Source: Gammaproteobacteria bacterium 28-57-27
GTDB lineage: Bacteria; Pseudomonadota; Gammaproteobacteria; Halothiobacillales; Halothiobacillaceae
Reading direction: 5' to 3'
Assembly (NCBI GenBank): GCA_002281735.1
Contig: NCGK01000007.1
Coordinates: 1 to 64,000, forward strand
DNA length: 64,000 nt
Below are positions 56,051 to 64,000 of the stretch, one piece after another. Under the pieces are notes generated by a model. It did not search any database. It was not told the origin of the DNA and saw nothing but the letters and a program-made list of their open reading frames with translations. The translations under genes and the position numbers were made by a program. The first letter of the stretch is position 1; each line of letters opens with the position of its first letter.

Positions 56051-57401
56051 TTCCCCCAACAATTTCGACTGGAACCGGCGCGACCTCGACGTTCTCTGGC
56101 ACCCTTGCACACAAATGAAGGATCACGAGCGTCTGCCCGTGATTCCGATTGCACGTGGGCAAGGGATTTGGCTGTACGATTTCGACGGTCGCCGTTATCT
56201 TGATGCCGTCAGCTCCTGGTGGGTCAATCTGTTCGGCCATGCCAACCCCTTTATCGGCGCACGCATCAAACAGCAGCTCGACACGCTGGAACATGTGTTG
56301 CTGGCCGGGTTCACCCACCAGCCCGTGATCGAGCTATCCGAGCGCTTGGTCAAGCTCACTCCGCCGGGTCTCTCGCGGGTGTTCTACGCCGATAATGGCT
56401 CATCCGGCATCGAAGTCGCGCTAAAAATGAGCTATCACGCCTGGCGCAATCTAGGCGCAACACGCAAGACCAAGTTCGTCGCACTGGAGCACAGCTATCA
56501 TGGCGAAACATTGGGCGCGCTCTCGGTCGGCGATGTCAGCCTGTTCAAGGACACCTATCAACCGCTGTTGATGGAAGTGATGAAAGCGCCCTCCCCGGAT
56601 TGCTCGGCGCGCCTGCCCGGCGAAAGTTGTGCCGACGTCGCGCGCCGCGCCGCGGCCGGCATGGAAGCCTTGCTAGCCGCGCATCATGACGAAATCAGCG
56701 CAGTCATTATCGAACCGCTGGTGCAATGCGCCAGCGGTATGCGCATGTACGACCCGTTGTACCTCACGCTATTACGCGAACTTTGCGACCGCTATCAGGT
56801 GCATTTAATTGCCGATGAAATTGCTGTCGGCTTTGGACGCACTGGAACCTTGTTCGCCTGTGAGCAAGCCGCGATCACGCCCGACATCATGATTTTGTCC
56901 AAAGGACTGACCGGCGGCTTCCTGCCGCTGGCCGCCGTACTGACCACCGATGCCATGTATCGCGTGTTTTACGACGATTACGATAAGCTTTCCGCCTTCC
57001 TGCACTCGCACAGCTACACCGGCAACCCGCTGGCCTGTGCCGCCGCTTTGGCCACACTGGATCTGTTCGAGCAGAACGATGTCATCGGCGCAAATCGTGT
57101 CTTAAGTAAAACCATGCTGGATGCCGTCGCGGATTTAAGCGAGCACCCGCATGTGTTTGAGGTGCGCCAAACCGGCATGATTCTGGCCATCGAAATGGTT
57201 AAAAACAAAACCGCCCGCGAAGCTTTTCCTTGGCAAGAGCGGCGTGGCCTGCGCGTGTTTGAACACGGCCTTAAGCATGAAGCACTTCTGCGCCCCTTGG
57301 GGAACGTGGTGTATTGGATGCCGCCGTATGTGATTAGCGCGGACGAAATCAGCCAACTGGCCGCTGTGACCCGCGCCGGGATTGATGTTGCCACACGATG
57401 A
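56013..57401 (+). CDS. bioA: Adenosylmethionine-8-amino-7-oxononanoate aminotransferase
   Basis: About 462 residues. A PLP-dependent transaminase of biotin synthesis with SAM as amino donor. LWHPCTQMKDHE, SSWWVNLFGHANP, ALEHSYHGETLGALSVGD, LIADEIAVGFGRTGTLF (PLP Asp) and ILSKGLTGGFLPLA (PLP Lys) are typical BioA motifs. The start is uncertain among ATG 56013, ATG 56031 and GTG 56043, because all overlap the NfeD gene and none has a strong Shine-Dalgarno. Confidence 0.92.
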   Translation: MMTATEMAAAVTDSPNNFDWNRRDLDVLWHPCTQMKDHERLPVIPIARGQGIWLYDFDGRRYLDAVSSWWVNLFGHANPFIGARIKQQLDTLEHVLLAGFTHQPVIELSERLVKLTPPGLSRVFYADNGSSGIEVALKMSYHAWRNLGATRKTKFVALEHSYHGETLGALSVGDVSLFKDTYQPLLMEVMKAPSPDCSARLPGESCADVARRAAAGMEALLAAHHDEISAVIIEPLVQCASGMRMYDPLYLTLLRELCDRYQVHLIADEIAVGFGRTGTLFACEQAAITPDIMILSKGLTGGFLPLAAVLTTDAMYRVFYDDYDKLSAFLHSHSYTGNPLACAAALATLDLFEQNDVIGANRVLSKTMLDAVADLSEHPHVFEVRQTGMILAIEMVKNKTAREAFPWQERRGLRVFEHGLKHEALLRPLGNVVYWMPPYVISADEISQLAAVTRAGIDVATR

Positions 57402-58123
57402 AACGTTTTTTTATCAACCTACCCCTAGTCGCGCATGAGGCCATCGACCTCCCCAAAGAGGTAAGGCTATACATGGAGCGTGTGCTGCGTCTCAAGCCAG
57501 GCCACAGCATCACTTTATTCAACGGGCAAGGCGGCCAGTTTAACGCGGAGTTCCAAGGCAATGGACGGGTGCAACTGCTGGATTTCGCATCCATTGAGCG
57601 TGAATCACCGCTGTCTATTCACCTGATTCAAGGCATCAGCAAGGGCGAGCGCATGGATGTTACCCTGCAAAAAGCCACCGAACTCGGCGCGAGTCGCATT
57701 AGCCCGGTGACGACAGAGCGCAGCGTGGTGCGCCTGGATGAAGAGCGCGCCGAGCGTCGCCATGAGCGCTGGAACAGCATCCTGCGCTCCGCGTGCGAGC
57801 AATGCGGACGTAACCACATCCCGCAGCTTGATGACTTGCAAAAGCTCGAGCGCGTATTGAGTGAAACGCGGCACGCCGATGGGTGCCCTGATGAGGGGCG
57901 CATTGTGCTCGCGCCCACAGGCACGCACACCCTGCACGAGATGGCGCAACCCGCGCGCCTGAGCGTGCTGATCGGCCCTGAAGGCGGCCTCAGTGATGCT
58001 GAGATTGAGCTTGCGATTGGAAACGGATTTACGCCAATAAGACTCGGCACGCGCATTTTGCGCACCGAAACGGCCGGCCTAGCTATTCTGGCCGCTGTAC
58101 AAACCTTATGGGGCGATTTTTAG
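57398..58123 (+). CDS. rsmE: 16S rRNA (uracil-1498-N3)-methyltransferase
   Basis: 241 residues. A SPOUT-fold methylase with an N-terminal PUA-like domain (RFFINLPLVAHEAIDLP) and the trefoil-knot C-terminus: ISKGERMDVTLQKATELGASRISPVTTERSVV, LIGPEGGLSDAEIE and LGTRILRTETAGLAIL. It acts on 30S subunits. The start overlaps bioA by four bases. Confidence 0.95.
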   Translation: MKRFFINLPLVAHEAIDLPKEVRLYMERVLRLKPGHSITLFNGQGGQFNAEFQGNGRVQLLDFASIERESPLSIHLIQGISKGERMDVTLQKATELGASRISPVTTERSVVRLDEERAERRHERWNSILRSACEQCGRNHIPQLDDLQKLERVLSETRHADGCPDEGRIVLAPTGTHTLHEMAQPARLSVLIGPEGGLSDAEIELAIGNGFTPIRLGTRILRTETAGLAILAAVQTLWGDF

Positions 58124-58156
58124 CTTTTAGCGAGAGGGTGGCGCGCACTCATCGCC

Positions 58157-58633
58157 TCAATGCGTCTCGACACCATCCATCCAAGCCTCAAGCTCTTGGA
58201 TATTAGGCATAAACACCAGCTCACCGCCAAGCGTTGCGGGCATTCCAAACAACGCACAAGCACCCTGTGCTTCAGCGTCATCTGTTTGCGTAAGTTGTGC
58301 AGCAGTGATGGACTCAGTACGCGGCATTCCTGATAGCGCGAGGGCGTAATACGGACGTTTGGCCGGATTACTCACACCATACAACACGGCCAAGCGCACT
58401 CGCCCAGCGAGAATTTCCATACTTTGGCCGCACGCGCGCTCAAGACTAAACACTGGGATACGCACCCCGCGCCATTCCACGCCGCCAAGAAACCCTCCCT
58501 CCTGCGGCCGCAAGGACAGGCTCGCCACCTCCGCCACCATCGAATAAGGCAACAGCAAAGCCTTATCCTGCAGCGGCAAGCGAATGGCTAATACTTTCGC
58601 ATGACTGGTTGCATCGCTCATGCTCTGGGTCAT
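58157..58633 (-). CDS. CheW-like adaptor protein (ChpC-like)
   Basis: 158 residues with one CheW domain: LAIRLPLQDKALLLPYSMVAEV, GVEWRGVRIPVFSLERACG and an ending that contacts the kinase. It lies downstream of the CheA-type kinase on the minus strand with an ATGA overlap. In Pil-Chp systems a CheW-like ChpC follows ChpA, which suits this position. It would couple receptors to the kinase for twitching or surface sensing. Confidence 0.8.
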   Translation of the reverse strand: MTQSMSDATSHAKVLAIRLPLQDKALLLPYSMVAEVASLSLRPQEGGFLGGVEWRGVRIPVFSLERACGQSMEILAGRVRLAVLYGVSNPAKRPYYALALSGMPRTESITAAQLTQTDDAEAQGACALFGMPATLGGELVFMPNIQELEAWMDGVETH

Positions 58634-61221
58634 AGCCCTGCCTCCGCCTTCATGGAGGCTGTCTGAGATGCCGATTGAGACTTCAAGCCTTTACCTTCCA
58701 AAAACTCCGCTGGCAACCAAGCCGACAGCGTACTCATCAGTTCGGCCTCCGAGTAGGGCTTACCTAGGTAGCCGTTCACGCCAAGCGACTCGGCCTTTTC
58801 ACGATGCTTGGTGCCAGTGCGCGACGTAATCATCACCACAGGAAGATCGTGCAAGGTTGCGTCGTTGCGGATCGAGGCCAGCAATTCAAATCCATCCATG
58901 CGCGGCATCTCAATGTCCGACAAGACCACCGACGGACGATGCTCATGCAGATAGCTCAAGGCATCTACGCCATCCTTGGCTGTAGCCACATCCATGTTGT
59001 AACGCAGCAAGATGCGCTCCGTGACCTTACGGATGGTGACGGAGTCATCCACCACCAACACCAAGGGCCGTGCACTGACCGACTCAAACGCTGCATCGAG
59101 TAAATGCGCTGATTGAGTCTGAGCGGTTTCTGCCAGGCGGAAGACTTCCGCCACATCCAGCACCAGTACGATGCTGCCATCACCCAGCAAGCTGGCTCCC
59201 GCAAGCGCAGGCAGGCGCGCCACAAACGGCCCCAGGGTTTTAATAAAGAGCTGCTGCGAGCCAATCAAGGCATCCACGCGCAAAGCCATGCGGCGCGCGC
59301 CGATACGCAACATCAAAAGCGGGGTCATACCATCGGGCAAGGCCGCGCTTCGATTGGGCAGGCGCAATAAGGTGGACAAATCCAACAACGGATAAAGCTC
59401 ACCCGCATACTCAAACTCAGGAAGCTCGGCCTCAAGTGCCGCCTCCAATTCACGCTGCGGCGCACGCACAATAGACTCAATCACTGCATAGGGGAAAGCG
59501 AAGGCCTGGCCCGCTGCACGCACAGCAATACCGCGCGCAATCGCCTGCGTTAGCGGAATATTGATGCGGAAGCGCGCGCCCTTATCAGGCTCGCTATCCA
59601 CCTGAATATCACCACCCACCTTACGCAGGGAGTCAGCAACCGCATCCATGCCCACACCGCGCCCAGCAACCATCGACACCGAACTGGCAGTACTGACACC
59701 CGAGCGGAAGATAAGCTGCATCGCAGCCTGGTCATTTTCAGCCATCTGCGCTGTCAGATAGCCGCCCTCCTTGGCCTTGCGGCGCAACGCCTCAATATTG
59801 ATACCCGCGCCGTCATCGCGCAGGTTTGCCAGCAAATAGCCACTATCGGTAGACAGTTGCAGCTTGATTTTACCGACCGCCGGCTTGCCCAAGCTTTCAC
59901 GCCGTGCCGGTAACTCAATGCCATGCGCCAGTGAGTTACGCAACATATGCTCAAACGCGGGCACGAGACTACTGAGCAAGCCGCCTTCAATCTCGACATC
60001 GGCGCCCACAACCTCAAGCTCCGCATGCTTACCGAGTTCAGTAGCGACTTGACGCACCACACGCTTCAAACGCGGGATGACGGTTGAAAAGCGCACCAAA
60101 CGCGCCTTCATCAGATTGTCTTGCAGCACCTGACCCACGCGCCCTTGCTGGATCAATACCATCTCAGCATCGCGCACATCGACAGCCAAGCCTGAGCGGA
60201 TACTTTCGATGTCCGCCAAACTTTCCATTACCCCGCGCCCAAGCTCTTGCTGCACGGTGAAACGGTCAAACTCCAACGGGTCAAAGTCTTCTGTGGACAG
60301 CCCCGTTTCTTGCTGGAAGCGCCACAGCATCTGCGCTTCGTTTTCGATTTCAACGCGGCGTAACTGGGCACGCAAACGATCCAAGGTCTGCTCAAGCTCA
60401 ACCAACTGCTGCGACAAACCAACAAACTTCTGACTCAAGCGCACATGCTGAATTGCGGTTTCACCCGCAGAGGCCACCATTTGATCCAATACATCGGCAC
60501 GCAAGCGCACCAACTCGGCACGCGCTGAGGGCGCCGTGACATCACCAGCTTCCTCTTCGTCGCCACGGCTCGCAGCAACTTCGACCCCAAGCGCACCCAC
60601 GGCTTGCGTCGGCGTGATCGGCGCACTTGGCGCTTCAGCCATGACACCACAATTGGCGCGCAACTCTTCCAACTGATCCATGAGCGCATACTCGGCAGGA
60701 ATCGGTTGACGCAGATGCAACTGGCTCACCATGCCGTGCAGCTTATCGAATACGCGCTGCATCAATCCCTGAATCGCCGGAGTCACTGGGTAGGTTTGCG
60801 CTTCAAGATCGGCAAACACATCCTCTAGGGTGTGAGTCAACTCCCCCATGTACATCAAGCCTGCCATGCGCGCACCACCCTTGAAGGTGTGCAAATGCCG
60901 CTGAATAGACTGCTGATGCACACGTGCCTCGGGGGCTTTCTGCCAAGCCGCGAGCGACTCGTCCAAGTGTTCGAGGATTTCGGAGGCTTCTTCCATGAAG
61001 ATGTCCAACAACTCAGCATCCTGATCCGCAGGAATGTCAAAGGCCGGTTCATGTTGCGGACTAAAGGCCTCGACAGCCTCGACAGCCTCGACAGCCTCGA
61101 CAGCTTCAACAGCTTCAACAGCTTCAACAGCTTCAACAGCTTCAACAGCTTCAACAGCTTCAACAGCTTCAACAGCTTCAACAGCTTCAACAGCTTCAAG
61201 CCGATGTATCAGGAACCGCAA
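58630..61221 (-). CDS. CheA-type hybrid histidine kinase, C-terminal half (ChpA/PilL-like)
   Basis: 863 residues. After an EAV repeat hinge (14 copies plus EAF) comes an Hpt domain with the phosphorylatable His in LHTFKGGARMAG. Next are the dimer domain, the HATPase (AFEHMLRNSLAHGIELP N-box; GRGVGMDAVADSL), a CheW-like domain and a REC domain with Asp in VVLSDIEMPRMDGFELL. The only start is a TTG at 61221, overlapping the end of the previous frame by 26 bases. It is therefore probably the rest of one long gene with 61196-63931, split by a one-base shift, unless it is made separately. Confidence 0.85.
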   Translation of the reverse strand: MRFLIHRLEAVEAVEAVEAVEAVEAVEAVEAVEAVEAVEAVEAVEAVEAVEAFSPQHEPAFDIPADQDAELLDIFMEEASEILEHLDESLAAWQKAPEARVHQQSIQRHLHTFKGGARMAGLMYMGELTHTLEDVFADLEAQTYPVTPAIQGLMQRVFDKLHGMVSQLHLRQPIPAEYALMDQLEELRANCGVMAEAPSAPITPTQAVGALGVEVAASRGDEEEAGDVTAPSARAELVRLRADVLDQMVASAGETAIQHVRLSQKFVGLSQQLVELEQTLDRLRAQLRRVEIENEAQMLWRFQQETGLSTEDFDPLEFDRFTVQQELGRGVMESLADIESIRSGLAVDVRDAEMVLIQQGRVGQVLQDNLMKARLVRFSTVIPRLKRVVRQVATELGKHAELEVVGADVEIEGGLLSSLVPAFEHMLRNSLAHGIELPARRESLGKPAVGKIKLQLSTDSGYLLANLRDDGAGINIEALRRKAKEGGYLTAQMAENDQAAMQLIFRSGVSTASSVSMVAGRGVGMDAVADSLRKVGGDIQVDSEPDKGARFRINIPLTQAIARGIAVRAAGQAFAFPYAVIESIVRAPQRELEAALEAELPEFEYAGELYPLLDLSTLLRLPNRSAALPDGMTPLLMLRIGARRMALRVDALIGSQQLFIKTLGPFVARLPALAGASLLGDGSIVLVLDVAEVFRLAETAQTQSAHLLDAAFESVSARPLVLVVDDSVTIRKVTERILLRYNMDVATAKDGVDALSYLHEHRPSVVLSDIEMPRMDGFELLASIRNDATLHDLPVVMITSRTGTKHREKAESLGVNGYLGKPYSEAELMSTLSAWLPAEFLEGKGLKSQSASQTASMKAEAGL
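61067..61200 (-). repeat. 9-bp tandem repeat encoding an EAV hinge
   Basis: Read on the plus strand there are four units of gcctcgaca, ten of gcttcaaca and a last partial unit, with almost no other variation. On the minus strand each unit encodes Glu-Ala-Val in the kinase frame. Copy number changes would keep frame, since the unit is nine bases. Confidence 0.9.
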
Positions 61222-63916
61222 CCGTTATGCCACCGAGATCATCGACAAGGGTACGCACGACCCGCAAAGTCTGCCCTATGGCCGACAAGGCTGTGCCTTG
61301 AATTGCACATCTCACCTCATTGGCAGCACGCACCAAATGCTCAACATGCTGAACCAGTGTCATCATGTGCTCAGCTTGGGCGGTGCGCGAGCCACCCAAG
61401 AGCGAGTGGGTCACGCGCAGCAGCTCTTGCTCGACGTATAAACCGCCCTCAATTTCGCCTTGCGCCACCAGCGCGTCAAGGTAATCCAGATACTCGACCA
61501 CCTCATTACGGAAGATTTCGTAAAGCTGCGGATCGATACGTGGTACGAACACCTGTTGATCCGTAGCTTCTGCAACTTCGGTAACCTCTGCAGGGGCGGC
61601 GAGCTCGTGTTCAAGCGCTGCTGCGGGGTGTGCCACAAGCTCAATGGTTTGACCTTCTGCAAGAGCATGCGCGTGTTGAATAGCCTGATTCACTGCATCC
61701 AGTGATATGCCCGCCTTACCCTCAAGAGCATCTAAAAGATGATTAAACTGAGTCTGAGCGTCGCCAAGCAATGCCAACAACGGGACACTCACTTCAATCA
61801 CGCCCTCCAAGGCCTGATTCAACATATGCTCAAACGCCCAACCAAACTCACCCACAAGGGTTGCGCCCACAATGCGCCCACTGCCTTTGATGGTATGGAA
61901 AGAGCGACGTAAATCTGCCAACGCCTCGCGATCCGCATGATTAGCGTTGATACTTTCCAACTGTCCGACTAAGGCATCCGCAATCTCACGTCCCTCTTCG
62001 ACGAAGATTTCTAATATTTCTGCGTCTACGTCATCAGGGACAAGGCGAGGCACGACGACCAGCTCCGTTACGACCTGAGCTACGGGCTGTGCCTCTGCAA
62101 AATCATCTACATCAGGCTCGATAGCCTCGACGTCCGAGTCTTGTTGAAGCTGGGTTGCAACCGAATCAACTACAAACTGGTCTTTTTCCGCATACCCCTG
62201 CGGCGCCACCCACGCTGTACCAGACTGCAACACACCTAGAGCACGCTGCCCAGACGCCAATACAGACTGCGGCGCACGCTGAAAGTCCCTAAAGTTCTCA
62301 AGGCCATATTCCAGACTGGCAAATACGTCCGCCACATGATCCTGAACATCAGCAAACGCGCCTTGGTAGCTTGGAAGGTGATCAATGAAGGTACGTAACC
62401 CATCCACGACGGTGTACCACACAGGCAAGCCCAACATCGCAAAACTCATGCCCACGCCGTTGAGTAATCCGGCAACTTCGTGCACATTGTTTTGCGCGTC
62501 TTGATTCAGCAACTTTTCCTTGGCACGCAGCAAATCGGCCAGCGCCTGCTCAATCAGCGCGCGCGTCGCATCCCCAAGCGCTGGCGCGACCGAATCCGTA
62601 CCCGTCGAGCTATCCGCCAAATTCATGCGCAAGCGCGCCAACTCGATATCCACGCGCATAAGTGCCGAGGCAATATCCTCAAAATCTTCAGCAGCCAGTG
62701 CTTGATTGCCCATCTCCGCTGAGCGCAAACGCTGCGAGGCATGAGCAAGCAAACTTGAAGCATCGCTCAGCTCCAGCATGCCAAGAATGGCTGCCAACTG
62801 TTCTAAATCCGGGGCAAGCGCCACAATCGCTGCGGCGTCATTAACCCGCAACGCGAGGTCAAACCGATCCTGGACTGGCGCGAGAGAAGCCTGCACCTGA
62901 TCGGCCGCCTGAACAAACACTTCACCATCGGCCACCAATAATAGGCTTTCCGCTTCCGCAACACGCTCAGCCGAAGGAGATTCTTTGGGCCAGTGGATAT
63001 CGTCTAACATCTGCACCACGCTGGACACAGTCTGCGCATGCTCGACCAAAAGACGCGTGAGCTGGTGGATCATCTCCAACACATCCAACAGATCGGCGGC
63101 CGCCAAAAACTGCGTTTTATCTTCGGAGCGGCGTTTAAGGAAACGATTAATGCGCCCAAGCAACGGTTTCAGTGCATTGGCGTGCATGACATTGGCGAAC
63201 TGCATGACATGCGCCAGATGCCACGCGCTCCACCACAGAAGCGACTCCTCGCGTGTAGGCGACAAATGCAGGGCTTGATGAAAGACTGCGGCAACCGCCA
63301 AGTGAGCTTTGGGGTCACGCTTGAGCCAAGCCACCAGGTTTTTATCCAAACTCAGGCGTAGCGTCTTGGCCTTGGCTTGAAAATCAAGCAAGGAAGCGGT
63401 GCGTACCGACGCAGGCGATGCGGCAAGCAAGCATACATATTCAAGATAGGTACGCGCATCCACCACATCACGCCCACTCAGAACACGTAGGCGATTGAAC
63501 GAATCCAGCAAGGCGAGTTCAGTGACCGGACGATCCCGACGACGCAAGTCGACAAAAACCCGCAGTCGCAGCAACGCCAGCATGACAGCTTCAATGCAGG
63601 CTTCATTCGCCTGAATACTCTTGTGTTCCAATAGGTCGAACACATGAAGAATTTCCAGCACGTTCAGGCGTGCCACTGCATCATCGAGCAGAACAAACAA
63701 GCCTTGCAATGCCTGCAACTGCTCGCGTGCAGAAAACAAAAGTTCTGTCGATTCAGGGTTAGCAACAAATTGCTCAAACGCTGACTCAGTATGCTTCCAA
63801 GCCATATCCAGCGGTGCATGCAACCACAGCAACGCCAAAGGCTCAGCCGCGACCTCATCCCGAACCACATGGGGAGCCGCATCGAACTCAAACTTACTCA
63901 ACGCGTCGTCATACAT
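61196..63916 (-). CDS. Hpt-domain N-terminal half of the ChpA/PilL-like kinase
   Basis: About 906 residues of mostly helical Hpt-type modules. A complete Hpt domain has the likely phosphorylatable His in FHTIKGSGRIVG, after ILEIFVEEGREIADAL. A further one, near the end, keeps the His but reads THSLLGGSR where HxxKG is expected, so it is degenerate. The stop (TGA at 61196-61198) lies at the very start of the EAV repeat. GGAGT lies eight bases ahead of ATG 63916; ATG 63931 is also possible. It should be one gene with 58630-61221. Confidence 0.8.
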   Translation of the reverse strand: MYDDALSKFEFDAAPHVVRDEVAAEPLALLWLHAPLDMAWKHTESAFEQFVANPESTELLFSAREQLQALQGLFVLLDDAVARLNVLEILHVFDLLEHKSIQANEACIEAVMLALLRLRVFVDLRRRDRPVTELALLDSFNRLRVLSGRDVVDARTYLEYVCLLAASPASVRTASLLDFQAKAKTLRLSLDKNLVAWLKRDPKAHLAVAAVFHQALHLSPTREESLLWWSAWHLAHVMQFANVMHANALKPLLGRINRFLKRRSEDKTQFLAAADLLDVLEMIHQLTRLLVEHAQTVSSVVQMLDDIHWPKESPSAERVAEAESLLLVADGEVFVQAADQVQASLAPVQDRFDLALRVNDAAAIVALAPDLEQLAAILGMLELSDASSLLAHASQRLRSAEMGNQALAAEDFEDIASALMRVDIELARLRMNLADSSTGTDSVAPALGDATRALIEQALADLLRAKEKLLNQDAQNNVHEVAGLLNGVGMSFAMLGLPVWYTVVDGLRTFIDHLPSYQGAFADVQDHVADVFASLEYGLENFRDFQRAPQSVLASGQRALGVLQSGTAWVAPQGYAEKDQFVVDSVATQLQQDSDVEAIEPDVDDFAEAQPVAQVVTELVVVPRLVPDDVDAEILEIFVEEGREIADALVGQLESINANHADREALADLRRSFHTIKGSGRIVGATLVGEFGWAFEHMLNQALEGVIEVSVPLLALLGDAQTQFNHLLDALEGKAGISLDAVNQAIQHAHALAEGQTIELVAHPAAALEHELAAPAEVTEVAEATDQQVFVPRIDPQLYEIFRNEVVEYLDYLDALVAQGEIEGGLYVEQELLRVTHSLLGGSRTAQAEHMMTLVQHVEHLVRAANEVRCAIQGTALSAIGQTLRVVRTLVDDLGGITVAVPDTSA

Positions 63917-63931
63917 GCGAGCGGACTCCAT

Positions 63932-64000
63932 TCATAGGACAAAATCAAGAGGCTCTGGCACCTGCCGCAAACAAGACCTCTTTGCAGGAGCGAACATTGG
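63932..64000 (-). CDS. Possible C-terminal tail of an upstream gene (partial)
   Basis: In the minus frame ending with TGA at 63932-63934 there is no stop to the window edge; it reads FAPAKRSCLRQVPEPLDFVL. In Pil-Chp operons the gene before chpA is pilJ or pilK. The stretch is too short to identify, and it overlaps or abuts the start of the Hpt gene. Confidence 0.25.
   Translation of the reverse strand, partial: PMFAPAKRSCLRQVPEPLDFVL

Noticed and set aside
60855-61199. Open frame encoding a long LKL repeat, and the plus-strand frame encoding STA repeats
   Set aside because: Both are other frames of the 9-bp tandem repeat; the EAV frame continues into a well-supported kinase.
61067-61200. 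Phase-variable (slip-strand) on/off switch
   Set aside because: The unit is nine bases, so gain or loss of units keeps the frame; only the hinge length would change.
61067-61200. CRISPR array
   Set aside because: Nine-base units with no spacers; there are no cas genes in the window.
61190-61205. Programmed +1 frameshift as in prfB
   Set aside because: The site GCT TGA lacks the CUU UGA slip pair and the upstream Shine-Dalgarno-like spacer of prfB; an indel or split gene is simpler.

Overview
The window is chromosomal DNA from a GC-rich proteobacterium, most likely a gammaproteobacterium. Its left edge carries the tRNA-Thr/Tyr/Gly/Thr-tufB cluster in the order known from enterics. It also has the rho-trxA pair, Mpl and AmgK/MurU peptidoglycan recycling, and the end of a Pil/Chp twitching-type chemosensory operon. 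A tkt-gap-pgk-pyk-fba(class II) cluster, a beta-carbonic anhydrase and a persulfide-dioxygenase-like enzyme would suit an autotrophic, perhaps sulfur-oxidising lifestyle, but that is inference.

Layout: 1-590 (-) start of tufB and four tRNAs. 615-4789 (-) slyD, M61 peptidase, birA, coaX. 5065-8351 (-) membrane protein, mpl, thioredoxin-like protein, AEC transporter. 8352-10676 is an AT-richer accessory island: a decayed minus-strand gene with its terminator, a solitary integron-type gene cassette with a good attC, and a secreted fibronectin-III-like protein. 10677-14532 holds the persulfide dioxygenase-like gene (-), then an MgtC-like protein, amgK and murU (+). 14633-22282 (+) is a type I restriction-modification locus (hsdM, hsdS, hsdR) with a Fic toxin and antitoxin between M and S and a Phd/RelE-type pair between S and R. 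22361-28037 (-) holds rho, trxA, an endonuclease/phosphatase-family protein, an acetolactate synthase-like enzyme and a Tat-exported metallo-hydrolase.

28313-31903 (+) is a compact run: Fur-family regulator, methyltransferase, DUF2789, purC, carbonic anhydrase, bioD. 32018-41453 holds a ParA-like ATPase with a small partner, then the Anbu proteasome-like cluster: alpha-E protein, circularly permuted ATP-grasp, Anbu peptidase, an HPPD-like dioxygenase and a giant transglutaminase/DUF2126 protein. 41642-48720 (-) is the central carbon cluster. 49037-54434 (+) is a PhnD-like binding protein and then the methyl cycle: metK, a small secreted protein, an SAH riboswitch, ahcY, a membrane protein and metF. 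54501-58123 (+) is an SPFH protein, NfeD, bioA and rsmE. 58157-64000 (-) is the tail of a Pil-Chp-like signalling operon, where the large CheA-type kinase is split into two frames at a 9-bp tandem repeat.

The most interesting points are: the Anbu cluster with an embedded HPPD-like dioxygenase whose metal ligands look intact; the orphan integron cassette; the split ChpA-like kinase with its EAV repeat hinge; the two toxin-antitoxin modules interleaved in one restriction locus; and a GC-rich dispersed repeat inserted in frame inside amgK. All calls come from reading the sequence; no database search or folding program was run.
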